Assembly (NCBI RefSeq): GCF_000175935.2
Contig: NC_014837.1
Span: forward strand, 62,001 to 126,000
Direction: 5' to 3'
DNA: 64,000 nucleotides
DNA from: Pantoea sp. At-9b
GTDB lineage: Bacteria; Pseudomonadota; Gammaproteobacteria; Enterobacterales; Enterobacteriaceae
Shown here: one piece after another, positions 1 to 8,102 of the stretch
How positions within the stretch are numbered: the stretch's first letter is position 1
Layout of the letters: every line of letters starts with the position of its first letter
Notes under the pieces: model-generated
Databases searched by the model: none
Told to the model about the DNA's origin: nothing
Seen by the model: the letters and a program-made list of their open reading frames with translations, nothing else
Made by a program: the position numbers and the translations under genes

Positions 1-459
1 AAAGCCATACACATCCTCGCGCTGCATCATCATCTGCATGGCGGCAACGCCCTGGTACAACTGGGTGAGCTGCGTGGCGCTGTTGCGTCCGGCTTCAATC
101 GCGCGGCGGCAGGCCAGCGTCTCCAGTGGGATACGCACATCAATAATCTGTTCCAGCCGCTGATGGGAGATCTCCATCAGGCGAATGCCTTTATAAGGTT
201 CGCTGGTAACGATGCCCTGACTTTCGAGAATGCGCAGCGCCTCACGGATCGGCACGCGGCTCATACCGAGTTTCGCGACCAGATCTGGCTCGGCAATACG
301 ATCTCCGGGCAGAATCAGGCCGCGTGAGGCGGCGCTCAGAATGGCATCTACTGCATGATCGACCAGGGTTCGCGGGCGCGCCGCGTTCCAGCTGTTTTCG
401 GTCTGTTCTTCCAGCGCCAGTGGGGCGCTGTTTTTACTACGGGTCGACTTTCCTGCCAT
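1..459 (-). CDS. GntR/FCD-family transcriptional regulator (C-terminus beyond window)
   Basis: The reading frame opens at the ATG at 459 and stays open for 153 codons to the window edge, so the stop lies outside. After a polar N-terminal tail (about 20 residues) comes a winged helix typical of GntR proteins (ILPGDRIAEPDLVAKLGMSRVPIREALRILESQG split over residues 45-80), then the start of an FCD-type effector domain (RIPLETLACRRAIEAG). Such proteins usually repress catabolic operons and bind a small carboxylate. It is the last gene of the minus-strand run that begins with RidA and lies 14 bases after the amidohydrolase stop, so it is probably cotranscribed and autoregulated. The TCGTATACGA palindromes near 7.8-7.97 kb are its likely targets (inference). 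Confidence 0.85.
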   Translation of the reverse strand, partial: MAGKSTRSKNSAPLALEEQTENSWNAARPRTLVDHAVDAILSAASRGLILPGDRIAEPDLVAKLGMSRVPIREALRILESQGIVTSEPYKGIRLMEISHQRLEQIIDVRIPLETLACRRAIEAGRNSATQLTQLYQGVAAMQMMMQREDVYGF

Positions 460-473
460 GGTAATCATCCTGT

Positions 474-1850
474 TTATGCCTGACGGGTCACGAACTGACC
501 AAAGCCAGGTTCAACCTGTATCCGGGAATCCTGGTAAACGGTGACGCCTCGAATAAGCGTGCGCACCACTTTACCCTGACAGCGCATGCCTTCAAATGCG
601 CTCCATTTGCCCAGCCCCTGGAAATTTTCACCCGTCACCGTCCAACTCTGGCTGGCATCGTAAAACACCAGGTCGGCATCAAAGCCCGGCGCGATGGCCC
701 CTTTTTTGCCCCACAGACGGAAGGCTTTGGCCGGACCACTGGCGGTCATACGGGCAAATTCTGTCAGCGACAGACCCCGATCGATATGCGCGGTGCTGAA
801 GAACATCGGGCTGAGGGTTTCCACCCCGGTCAGGCCCATACCGGCGTCCCAGATGCTGAATTCACCGGCCAGCTTTTGTTCTGGCGTGTAGGGACAATGG
901 TCGGAAGCGATCATGTCGATATCGCCACGCAGCAGCACCTGCCACAGCGCATCGACCACCGGACGTGGACGGATCGGCGGGCCGCAGCGGGCATTCGGGC
1001 CAATACGTACCAGGTCTTCCTCATCCAGAATCAGGTAGTGCGGGCAGGTTTCGAAGCTGGCGCGCACGGTCTCTTTCGCGGCGATGATGGTTTCGGCGGC
1101 GCGTGCTGAGCTGACATGGACGATATGGCAACGTGCGCCGGTCTCGGCGGCTATCGCCAGCACACGTCCCACCGCTTCAATCTCGGCAATTTCTGGCCCG
1201 GCCAGCGCGTGAGCGCGGATATCTTTTCGCCCGGCCCGGCGTAGTTCGCTACCTGCGCCAATCAGAATGTCGTGGTTTTCAGCATGCACGCCGATCAAAC
1301 CATCGAAGGTCGCCAGTTCGCGCATGGCGCGCAGCAGGCCATCATCATCAAGGCGCGGTAAGCCTTTGGCATCAGTGGCGTCACCATTCGGTGCGCCACT
1401 ACACAGGAAGGCTTTGAATGCCACGGCACCGGCCTGATCCAGTGCTGCCAGTTCGTGAACGTTGCGGCCATCCAGCCCGGCCCACATGGCGTAATCCACT
1501 GAGCAGTTCTCAGCCAGCCAACTGCGTTTGGCAGTAAAGCTGGCGAGCGACGTGGCGGGTGGTAACGAATGGGGCATTTCGACGATAGTGGTCACGCCAT
1601 GCGCCGCCGCGCCGCGTGTGCCTTCGCGCAGTTCCTGCTCAGGGAAATCGTGCGAGCCGGTAAAGTGGGTATGCACGTCAATCGCCCCCGGCAGCACGAT
1701 CAAGCCGCTGGCATCAATCAGGTTATCCACCGTGCCGTCGTAAGCGCCAGGCGTCAGAATGCCACTGATTTTTCCCGCTTCGATTAACAGGTCTGCCGGT
1801 GCGGCACCACTTTCCGTTACCACCAGCCCGTTGATAATTAACTGTTTCAT
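474..1850 (-). CDS. Allantoinase/hydantoinase-like amidohydrolase
   Basis: This 458-residue metal-dependent amidohydrolase belongs to the dihydroorotase/allantoinase/hydantoinase superfamily, which hydrolyses cyclic amides. The two-metal site is visible: DVHTHF near residue 59, a Lys in AFKAFLCSG that would be carbamylated, His in GVHAEN and IVHVSSA, and Asp in ASDHCPY. Length and motifs resemble allantoinase AllB more than dihydroorotase PyrC. No allantoate amidohydrolase or ureidoglycolate gene is adjacent, so allantoin is not proven as substrate; a hydantoin or another cyclic ureide is equally possible. The start ATG overlaps the stop of the preceding gene by four bases (ATGA), showing translational coupling within the operon. 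Confidence 0.8.
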   Translation of the reverse strand: MKQLIINGLVVTESGAAPADLLIEAGKISGILTPGAYDGTVDNLIDASGLIVLPGAIDVHTHFTGSHDFPEQELREGTRGAAAHGVTTIVEMPHSLPPATSLASFTAKRSWLAENCSVDYAMWAGLDGRNVHELAALDQAGAVAFKAFLCSGAPNGDATDAKGLPRLDDDGLLRAMRELATFDGLIGVHAENHDILIGAGSELRRAGRKDIRAHALAGPEIAEIEAVGRVLAIAAETGARCHIVHVSSARAAETIIAAKETVRASFETCPHYLILDEEDLVRIGPNARCGPPIRPRPVVDALWQVLLRGDIDMIASDHCPYTPEQKLAGEFSIWDAGMGLTGVETLSPMFFSTAHIDRGLSLTEFARMTASGPAKAFRLWGKKGAIAPGFDADLVFYDASQSWTVTGENFQGLGKWSAFEGMRCQGKVVRTLIRGVTVYQDSRIQVEPGFGQFVTRQA

Positions 1851-2773
1851 GATTCGGCTCCCGCTTGGGTTACCAGCGCGTCATAAGGCACGGGCTGAGA
1901 AGGATCGAGCCAGCCAATGGCCGCAAGCAACTGGCTGAAGTGGTCAAATTCGCCACGTGGGATGCGGCTGTCCGGCGCAAACACCTGAGCCTGCTGATAG
2001 GCCGCCAGCCCGGCGACCAGCGCATCGAAGCGATAATCGGGATACCAGGGCTTCACCCGTTCAGCGAGGCGAGTGGCATCATGCTGCGCGATCCACGCCA
2101 GCGCCTGTTGTGTCGCCACGCTAAAGGCGGCAAAGGCCGCGGCTTTTTCGCGCAACACATCGGCACGGGCGATATAGGCGCTCCACGGCACCCTGCCGCA
2201 CAGGCTCGCCAGACTGGTGACGCTGGCTAACTGCCCGGCGCTGATAGCCGGGGCCAACGCGTGCATGGCATGCAACGCGTAATCCACCTCACCCGCAGCC
2301 ACCGCCGCAAAGTCATGTTCGGTATTGCCGCTGCTGGGCAGGATGCAGACATCTTCCTGCAGGCCATGTTGGGCCAGCAGCCAGCGGAAGGTCAGGCTGG
2401 CGGTGCCAACGTTACCCACATCCAGCACCCGTTTGCCGCGCAGATCGCGCAGTTGAAAATCAGGCTGTGGTTGGGCTGCCGCCAGAAACCAGGGGTTAGC
2501 GGCGACCGAGGCGCAAAAGCACTGCAATTCCGCACCGTGTTGCTGGTAATGCTTCATCACCACCATCGGGCCACCGAGGGTTAAATCGGCCTCGCGGTTA
2601 AGCACCGCAGGCACCTGACCGCCCTGAATGGTATGTCCGCCGGATTCGCTGGTGGTAAAGGAGACGTTCAGCCGTTGCGCGGCGTACAGGCCGAGGCTTT
2701 CTGCCAGATAGTGGGCACAGTAATAAATACGTGATTCGCTGGCATCGCCCTGATTGAAAATTAAGTGATGCAT
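1847..2773 (-). CDS. NMT1/SsuA-like protein without signal peptide
   Basis: A 308-residue protein with the fold signature of NMT1/THI5/SsuA-type solute-binding proteins (an N-terminal lobe with EADLTLGGPMVVMKHY, then DLRGKRVLDVGNVGTASLTFRWLLAQHG, and AAGEVDYALHAMHALAP). I start it at ATG 2773 because this base is shared with the stop of the upstream gene (TGATG overlap). Longer in-frame starts would bury the upstream coding end and add no leader. The N-terminus MHHLIFNQGDASESR has no hydrophobic signal segment, so the protein is probably cytoplasmic. It may be a ligand sensor or an enzyme built on a binding-protein fold rather than a transporter subunit. The operon already has a separate, properly secreted binding protein. 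Confidence 0.7.
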   Translation of the reverse strand: MHHLIFNQGDASESRIYYCAHYLAESLGLYAAQRLNVSFTTSESGGHTIQGGQVPAVLNREADLTLGGPMVVMKHYQQHGAELQCFCASVAANPWFLAAAQPQPDFQLRDLRGKRVLDVGNVGTASLTFRWLLAQHGLQEDVCILPSSGNTEHDFAAVAAGEVDYALHAMHALAPAISAGQLASVTSLASLCGRVPWSAYIARADVLREKAAAFAAFSVATQQALAWIAQHDATRLAERVKPWYPDYRFDALVAGLAAYQQAQVFAPDSRIPRGEFDHFSQLLAAIGWLDPSQPVPYDALVTQAGAES

Positions 2774-3825
2774 CAGCCGCGCGCCTCCATGACAAAGCTG
2801 CCATTGAGCGCGGCCATGTCGCTGACACCACACCAGTGGCTGATGGCGCTGATGGCGTTGATCCAGCCGGAAAGCAGGTCAAACACCGCTGCCTCTCCCC
2901 CGGTAACCAGCGCGGTGATGACCGGACGCACGCTCAGTGATAAGGCTGCACCGAGGCAGCGTGCCACCACGGCATCGCTGCCGCTACGAATGCCGCCATC
3001 CAAGAGTAGCGGCAGACGGGTGACCGCCTGCAAATCGGCCAATTGGTCGACCGGTGTCACCCAGCGCGCGCTCTGGCGCAGGCCGATGTTGGAGGCGATC
3101 AGGCCACTCACGCCATGCGCTGCTGCCGGGGCGGCATCATCATGATGCAGCACGCCTTTTAGTAACAGCGGCAGACCGTGATCGGCGCAGTGCGTTGCGA
3201 CTTCATCAATTTGCTGCCAACGCCACACCGGAAACGCAGGCAGCGCCTCCACCCCGGGTTGTGTGCCGCCGATGGTATGCCAGCCGCGTTGTTTCAGCGC
3301 GTCGCCCACCGAGAACCCGCCCGGTTGCAGGCCCGCAACCGGATGGACCGGCGCTAATACTGTCAGCACGATCGCTTTAAACTGGCTTGCTGCTGCCTGG
3401 TCGATTAACGCTTTAATGCGTGCCACCTCACCCGCCGCGCGCAGTTGCAGCCAGCAGCGGTCATATGTCGCGCCAATCTGCGCCAGCGGTGTCACGGTCT
3501 CTTCGGAGATCACCAGTGGCAGTTGCAGGCGTTTGCAGGCGCGGGCAATCGGCAGCAAACCCTCGTCATGGAAAATACGGTCTCCGGCGAAGGCACCAAC
3601 GCCGATAGGAGCCGCCCAGGTTTGGTTCAACAGGGTGGTGTGCGTGTCGATGGTCTCATTGCCCTGTAACACGCGCGGCAACAGGCGATAACGGCGCAAC
3701 GCCAGATGGTTGGCATCATTTTCGTCGCCCAAGGCATCAGCTGGCAGCCCCTGCATATAGCGAAACAGCGGTTCACCGAGGCGCTCGCGCGCCGCGCGTT
3801 CAAACGGTAACTCAGGCGTTAGCAT
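2773..3825 (-). CDS. FMN-dependent alpha-hydroxy-acid dehydrogenase family protein, catalytic His missing
   Basis: A TIM-barrel flavoprotein of about 350 residues related to L-lactate dehydrogenase LldD, glycolate oxidase and lactate oxidase. The FMN phosphate-binding end is present (LLLDGGIRSGSDAVVARCLGA), as is a Lys in PLLLKGVLHHDDA. The segment that normally reads SNHGGRQLD, carrying the catalytic base His, reads SNIGLRQSARW here, so the His and the following Asp are replaced. It may act on a different substrate or by a different mechanism. The ATG at 3825 is preferred to a longer frame from 3867 because the longer form adds only a poor Thr/Arg-rich extension; even so it overlaps the upstream gene by 14 bases. 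Cotranscribed with a transporter and an amidohydrolase. Confidence 0.75.
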   Translation of the reverse strand: MLTPELPFERAARERLGEPLFRYMQGLPADALGDENDANHLALRRYRLLPRVLQGNETIDTHTTLLNQTWAAPIGVGAFAGDRIFHDEGLLPIARACKRLQLPLVISEETVTPLAQIGATYDRCWLQLRAAGEVARIKALIDQAAASQFKAIVLTVLAPVHPVAGLQPGGFSVGDALKQRGWHTIGGTQPGVEALPAFPVWRWQQIDEVATHCADHGLPLLLKGVLHHDDAAPAAAHGVSGLIASNIGLRQSARWVTPVDQLADLQAVTRLPLLLDGGIRSGSDAVVARCLGAALSLSVRPVITALVTGGEAAVFDLLSGWINAISAISHWCGVSDMAALNGSFVMEARG

Positions 3826-5341
3826 GCTGCGCCTCCGTGGCGTTTTCGTGTTCAAGGAAAGTGGCAAAGGCTGGTGTGGTCGGGTTTTTCAGGATCGCTG
3901 GTGGTCCTTCTTCAATCAGCGCCCCGTTTTGCAGAAACACCACGCGATCAGCGACGCCAGCGGCAAAAGCAATATCGTGGGTACTGATGATCATGGTGAT
4001 ACCGGTTTGCGCCAGGCTGCGCATGGTCTGGTTCACCTCGCGGACCAGTTCAGGATCGAGGGCCGAAGTGGGTTCATCAAACAGCAGAATTTGTGGTTCG
4101 GCGGCGAGCGCGCGGGCAATGCCGACACGCTGCTTCTGTCCACCCGACAATTCATGCGGCAGCGAGGCGGCGAAATCGCCAAGACCGACCATCTTCAGCG
4201 CACGCATCGCTTTGGCACGAGCCACTTCTGGCTGCGCACCCTGTACGCGCAGCAAAATGCTCATCACATTTTCCAGCGCGGTCAGGTGATCAAATAACGC
4301 GAAGTGTTGAAACACGATACCGATACCTGATTTGGCGCGGTTAACGGGCAGGTGACGCTGTGCCAGCGGCTTGCCGTTGGCATCGGTGCCCATAAAATGC
4401 CCTTCGGTCTGAATGGTGCCCTTCAGGCGCGGCGTCAGCGCCAGAATCGATTTCAGCAGCGTACTTTTACCGGAACCGGAACGGCCGAGCAGCACCACCA
4501 CTTCGCCACGTCGCACGGTGAGCGACAGATTGTTGAGGACGGTTTTACCGGCGTATTCAACGCACAAATTATCGATTTCCAGTACCGGCGCGGCGGTCTG
4601 CGTGTCCCAGCGGCGTTTCGGCAGGTGCATCGGGGTGATGTCGGCTTCCTGCGGCAGTAATGCCAGCCGGGCACGAGCGCGACGGGCGCGTTCGTCGAGG
4701 TTATAGAATTTCTCCATCCACCACTGCCCCCCGGCCAGCAACGTGGAAAGGATCAGATAGATGCCGCCGGAGGCCACCAGCACCGGGATAAACAGGAAGT
4801 TTTGCGACACAATCGCCTGGCCGCGCATCGTCAGTTCATTGACACCGACCACCGAGGCCAGCGAGGTGGATTTCAGCAGGCCCACGGTTTCGTTGCCCAT
4901 GGTTGGCAGGATGGCGCGCAACGCTTGCGGGATCACCACATGGATCATCTCTTTGGTGCGCGAGTAGCCAAACGCCTGCGCCGCCATGCTTTGGTCGCGA
5001 TCGGTCGCCATAATGCCGCCACGAATGATTTCGGCGCAGAAGGCGGTCTCGTTAATCATCAAGGCCAGCAGTGCACTGGTGAACGGACTGAAGCGCAGGC
5101 CAAATTCCGGCAGCACGTTGTACAGCAGAATCAATTGCAGCAGCACCGGGGTGCCGCGCAGGGTATAGATATAAATCTTCACCGGTAAGCGGATAAACAG
5201 ATACTTAGAGGTGCTGGCCAGCGCCAGAAAAAAACCAATCAGAATGCCGCCCGCTAACGCGCCGACCAGCAGTTCAACTGCGATCACGGCGCCCTGCCAG
5301 AGATAAGGCAGGGTTAAATATTTTAAGAAATCATCCACCAC
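3812..5341 (-). CDS. Fused permease-ATPase of a polar amino-acid ABC importer
   Basis: One 509-residue polypeptide joins the two subunits usually encoded separately. Residues 1 to about 215 are a HisM/GlnP-type inner-membrane permease with five hydrophobic segments and the EAA-type loop (AAQAFGYSRTKEMIHVVIPQALR). Residues about 250-500 are a GlnQ/HisP-type ATPase with Walker A GRSGSGKST, signature LSGGQKQR, Walker B ILLFDEPTSALD and the switch His in STHDIAFA. The two halves are linked by a basic segment (LDERARRARARLAL). The substrate is unknown; the partner binding protein lies immediately upstream. Family knowledge suggests import of a polar amino acid or amino-acid-like compound. Confidence 0.88.
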   Translation of the reverse strand: MVDDFLKYLTLPYLWQGAVIAVELLVGALAGGILIGFFLALASTSKYLFIRLPVKIYIYTLRGTPVLLQLILLYNVLPEFGLRFSPFTSALLALMINETAFCAEIIRGGIMATDRDQSMAAQAFGYSRTKEMIHVVIPQALRAILPTMGNETVGLLKSTSLASVVGVNELTMRGQAIVSQNFLFIPVLVASGGIYLILSTLLAGGQWWMEKFYNLDERARRARARLALLPQEADITPMHLPKRRWDTQTAAPVLEIDNLCVEYAGKTVLNNLSLTVRRGEVVVLLGRSGSGKSTLLKSILALTPRLKGTIQTEGHFMGTDANGKPLAQRHLPVNRAKSGIGIVFQHFALFDHLTALENVMSILLRVQGAQPEVARAKAMRALKMVGLGDFAASLPHELSGGQKQRVGIARALAAEPQILLFDEPTSALDPELVREVNQTMRSLAQTGITMIISTHDIAFAAGVADRVVFLQNGALIEEGPPAILKNPTTPAFATFLEHENATEAQHANA

Positions 5342-5371
5342 ATTATCTCCGGCAGGCTTTCAGGAACGTAA

Positions 5372-6265
5372 TTAACCGCGAGCAACTACCGGACGTTCAG
5401 CGCTGCCGCCCTGGCCCCAGTAATCGAGCAGTTTTTTCTGTGCGCCACTTTCCTGAATCACCTTCATGGCATCCAGCACCGCGCTGCGCAGCGTGGCGTT
5501 GTCTTTGGCAATCGGAAAACCGACCATAATCGGCAGGTCCACGGTGAAGGCGCTGTCCAGCGTGCCGTCAGCCTTGGCGATAGCGCGGGCTGAACCGGCT
5601 TCGGTCAGGTAGACATCGGCACGACCACTTTTCACTGCCTGGATGCTGTTGTCGGTGTTCTGCACCATCAGCATGCTGACTTCCGGCTTACCGGCGGCGC
5701 TGCATTTGGCGCTCTGCTCTGGCACCAGTTTGTTGGCTTCGTAAGTGCCGGCGGCAGCGGCAACGGTTTTGCCACACAGGTCATCAACGCTGTTGATTTT
5801 CTTCGGGTTGCCTTTGGCGACCACGGAACCATCCTGCACCTGGACCGACGCGACGAAGGCGATCTGCTTCAGGCGCTCATCGGTGACATACAGCATCGGG
5901 CCGATATCGGCACGACCGCTGGCGATGGAGGTCAGCAGTACGTTGAACGAACCGTTCTGGTAACTGTGCTTCGCTCCGAGGCAACTGCTGATACGTTCGA
6001 ACAGTGAAGGATCAAGACCTTCAATGATGCTGGGATCGTTCTCTGACGGCGCTTCAAACCCTTTGGTGTAGCCACCGAGGCCAACCACCAGATCTTTGCC
6101 TTTCAGCGACGGATATTTGGTTTGCAGCGTTTTGCACTGCGCCATGGCGGCGAAGTCGCTGGCGGTGGGTGTGATCGGATCGGTGGCCGCATGGGCGCTG
6201 GACAGGCCAGCCAGCATGGTGCCGGAGAGGCCAGATAACAACAAAGCGAGGCGTGCAAATTTCAT
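5372..6265 (-). CDS. Periplasmic amino-acid-type solute-binding protein (SBP_bac_3)
   Basis: Secreted 297-residue binding protein with a clear Sec signal (MKFARLALLLSGLSGTMLAGLSSAHA, cleavage after about residue 26). I start at ATG 6265, not the longer frame at 6286, because this ATG begins the signal peptide and has a purine-rich GGGGAA stretch about 8 bases upstream. The mature part shows features of family-3 binding proteins (DLVVGLGGYTKGFEAPSEND near the N-terminus, SGRADIGPMLYVTDERLKQIAFVA, VDDLCGKTVAAAAGTYE, AVKSGRADVYLTEAGSARAIA). It feeds the permease-ATPase fusion 30 bases downstream. A 128-base gap separates it from the dehydrogenase gene before it, leaving room for an internal promoter. 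Confidence 0.87.
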   Translation of the reverse strand: MKFARLALLLSGLSGTMLAGLSSAHAATDPITPTASDFAAMAQCKTLQTKYPSLKGKDLVVGLGGYTKGFEAPSENDPSIIEGLDPSLFERISSCLGAKHSYQNGSFNVLLTSIASGRADIGPMLYVTDERLKQIAFVASVQVQDGSVVAKGNPKKINSVDDLCGKTVAAAAGTYEANKLVPEQSAKCSAAGKPEVSMLMVQNTDNSIQAVKSGRADVYLTEAGSARAIAKADGTLDSAFTVDLPIMVGFPIAKDNATLRSAVLDAMKVIQESGAQKKLLDYWGQGGSAERPVVARG

Positions 6266-6393
6266 AATAAGGTTCCCCTGGTGCATGGTGAATGGTTAAG
6301 CGATGACCTTCTGATTTATGAACTTTTTGGTGCTTTTTGTTGATCGCCATAAATGGCGCAATACCGGTGGTGCTCAAACACGAAATGCGCTAA

Positions 6394-7365
6394 TTAATAC
6401 CCGCGCGCGATATCCACCTGATTACGCAGCGCCCGACCACTGCGGAAGCGCACCAGGTTATCGATAAACACCTCAAGGCAACCCTCAAGGTAGGCAGCGT
6501 GATCGTCGAGGCTACAATGCGGCGTCATCACTACGCCGGGGGTGTGCCACAGCGGGTCATCTGTCGGCAGCGGTTCCTGCGGATAGACATCCAGTACCGC
6601 GCCCGCCAGTTCGCCCGCGTTCAACTTTTCGCGCATCGCGTCGTAATCAAACACATCGGCGCGGCCGACAATCACAATCCCGGCGCGTTTCGGCAGCAGA
6701 TCAAGACGACGGCGATCAAACAGGCGCTGGGTTTGTGGTGTCAGCGGCAGCGTTGATACCAGCACATCCACTTGCGGCAGCACGTCATCGACGGCATCGA
6801 TGCTGATACAGCGCTCTACCGGGGCGCTACACTCGCCGCTGCGCGTCACGCCAATCACGCGATAACCCTGCGCTGTCAGGCGTTGTGCCGCAGCGGAGCC
6901 AATGCCGCCGACACCCAGCAGCAGCACGGTTTTGTCACGCGCACAGCCGCCGAAACTCGGTCGCCACAGGCGTTGAGCCTGATCCTGGAGAAAACCGGGG
7001 ATGCCGAAGTTAAACATCAGCGCCGCCATCAGAATAAATTCCGCCCCTTTGTCGCCATGTACGCCCGAAGCGTTGGTCAGGGTCACCCCTTGCGGTAAAT
7101 GGGGCAGCCACTGCTCGACGCCTGCTGACATCACTTGTACCCAGCTCAGGCGGGGCGTCGTGAACTGGTCCAGCGCCAGTTTGCGTCCGGCCCATAGGAT
7201 GTCGCAGTTTGCGAGGAAGCTGGCGCTCTGCGCTGCGCTGCGGTTGTCGCTCAGCGTGAAATGGCTACGCAGCTGCGGATGCGTCTCCAGCCGCTGACGC
7301 AACAGTTCAGCAGGCAGTTGCAGGGCATCCGGGCCGTTGGCGTCGTTCTCAATATGGATATGCAT
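6394..7365 (-). CDS. D-isomer-specific 2-hydroxyacid dehydrogenase
   Basis: NAD(P)-dependent 2-hydroxyacid dehydrogenase of 323 residues that interconverts 2-oxo acids and D-2-hydroxy acids. The Rossmann motif is GVGGIGSAAAQRL near residue 150. The catalytic triad can be placed as Arg in IVGRADVFD, Glu in DVYPQEPLP and His in MTPHCS. The N-terminal substrate domain has SAGVEQWLPHLP, as in the GhrA/GhrB-like branch. The start ATG at 7365 lies 9 bases after the RidA stop, so the two are almost certainly cotranscribed. Its likely role is to reduce or oxidise a 2-oxo or 2-hydroxy acid formed when the imported compound is broken down (inference). Confidence 0.85.
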   Translation of the reverse strand: MHIHIENDANGPDALQLPAELLRQRLETHPQLRSHFTLSDNRSAAQSASFLANCDILWAGRKLALDQFTTPRLSWVQVMSAGVEQWLPHLPQGVTLTNASGVHGDKGAEFILMAALMFNFGIPGFLQDQAQRLWRPSFGGCARDKTVLLLGVGGIGSAAAQRLTAQGYRVIGVTRSGECSAPVERCISIDAVDDVLPQVDVLVSTLPLTPQTQRLFDRRRLDLLPKRAGIVIVGRADVFDYDAMREKLNAGELAGAVLDVYPQEPLPTDDPLWHTPGVVMTPHCSLDDHAAYLEGCLEVFIDNLVRFRSGRALRNQVDIARGY

Positions 7366-7374
7366 CGCGACTCC

Positions 7375-7767
7375 TTAACGCATTGCCGTGACTTCCATCT
7401 CGACCAACAGGTCAGGATGGTTGAGCTGAATGCCGACGGTGGCGCGTGCCGGGAACGGGAACGAGAAAAATTCGCTGTACACCGCATTCATCGCGGCAAA
7501 AGTGCTGAGATCGGTCAGATAAATGGTCACGCGCACCACATTGTCGAAGGTCATCTGCGCTGCGCTTAACAGGTCGCCAACATTCTTCAGTACCTGACGC
7601 GTCTGGCTGGCAATATCGTTGCCGATAATCTGGCCGCTATAGGGGTCAATGGCGACCTGGCCGGAGATAAACAGCATGGGTTCGTGCAAGACGGCGGCAG
7701 AGAGCGGTGCCGGTCCCATTGGACGGTCGCTGGCATTCATACCGGGATAGGCAATGGCGGTTTTCAT
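7375..7767 (-). CDS. RidA-family enamine/imine deaminase
   Basis: A 130-residue RidA/YjgF/UK114 protein. These trimeric cytosolic enzymes hydrolyse reactive enamine/imine intermediates to 2-oxo acids and ammonia. Family features are visible: GPAPLSAAVLHEPMLFISGQVAIDP, the Gln-containing ASQTRQVLKNVGDLLSAA, VVRVTIYLTDLSTFAAMN, and a C-terminal FPARATVGIQLN with the conserved Arg. ATG 7767 is chosen over an upstream TTG. It is the first gene of the catabolic operon, directly downstream of a TCGTATACGA palindrome. A RidA in first place suggests the pathway makes an imino acid, for example through the flavoprotein of the same operon (inference). Confidence 0.88.
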   Translation of the reverse strand: MKTAIAYPGMNASDRPMGPAPLSAAVLHEPMLFISGQVAIDPYSGQIIGNDIASQTRQVLKNVGDLLSAAQMTFDNVVRVTIYLTDLSTFAAMNAVYSEFFSFPFPARATVGIQLNHPDLLVEMEVTAMR

Positions 7768-7800
7768 GGTCAAATTCTCGTCAAATTTGTTTCACCGCAA

Positions 7801-7814
7801 TTTCGTATACGATT
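7801..7814. promoter_or_regulatory. Candidate GntR operator, proximal copy
   Basis: The palindrome TCGTATACGA (7803-7812) lies 36 bases before the RidA start codon. It fits the TNGT-NN-ACNA pattern of FCD-type GntR operators. An identical decamer occurs at 7961-7970. Binding by the regulator encoded at 1-459 is inferred from operon membership. Confidence 0.6.
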
Positions 7815-7957
7815 ATACAAGTGTCAATGTGCGATTTTTGACCATAGGGTAAAAAAGGTGATTTGTGTCACGAATGTGCGTGGAAGGTTATTTTATTTAT
7901 CTTTATGATTTTAAATAAATAAAATCCTTAATGAACTGAAGCGTAGCGATGTGTTCG

Positions 7958-7973
7958 AAATCGTATACGATTT
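7958..7973. promoter_or_regulatory. Candidate GntR operator, distal copy (16-base perfect palindrome)
   Basis: AAATCGTATACGATTT is a perfect 16-base palindrome sharing its central decamer with the site at 7803-7812; the centres are 158 bases apart, about fifteen helical turns. It lies 190 bases before the RidA start and 130 before glyQ. The AT-rich stretch between the two sites (about 7815-7935) probably carries the catabolic operon promoter. Two operators so placed could support looping. Confidence 0.55.
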
Positions 7974-8052
7974 TCTTATTGTTGTGTTTTGCCCACTTTT
8001 GCCCGTACCAGCGCCGTCAGGATTTCCGGCTGCACATTGCGCGACCAAAGGG

Positions 8053-8058
8053 TATACT
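8053..8058 (+). promoter_or_regulatory. Candidate glyQ -10 element
   Basis: TATACT about 45 bases before the glyQ ATG is a good -10 hexamer. No convincing -35 is seen at 16-18 bases upstream (CTGCAC at 8030-8035 is weak). The remainder of the 7768-8102 gap holds the two palindromes described separately and no gene. Confidence 0.35.
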
Positions 8059-8102
8059 GTCGCACTCTTTTTTAATCCACCCGTATCGCGTGCGAATTCA
8101 AC

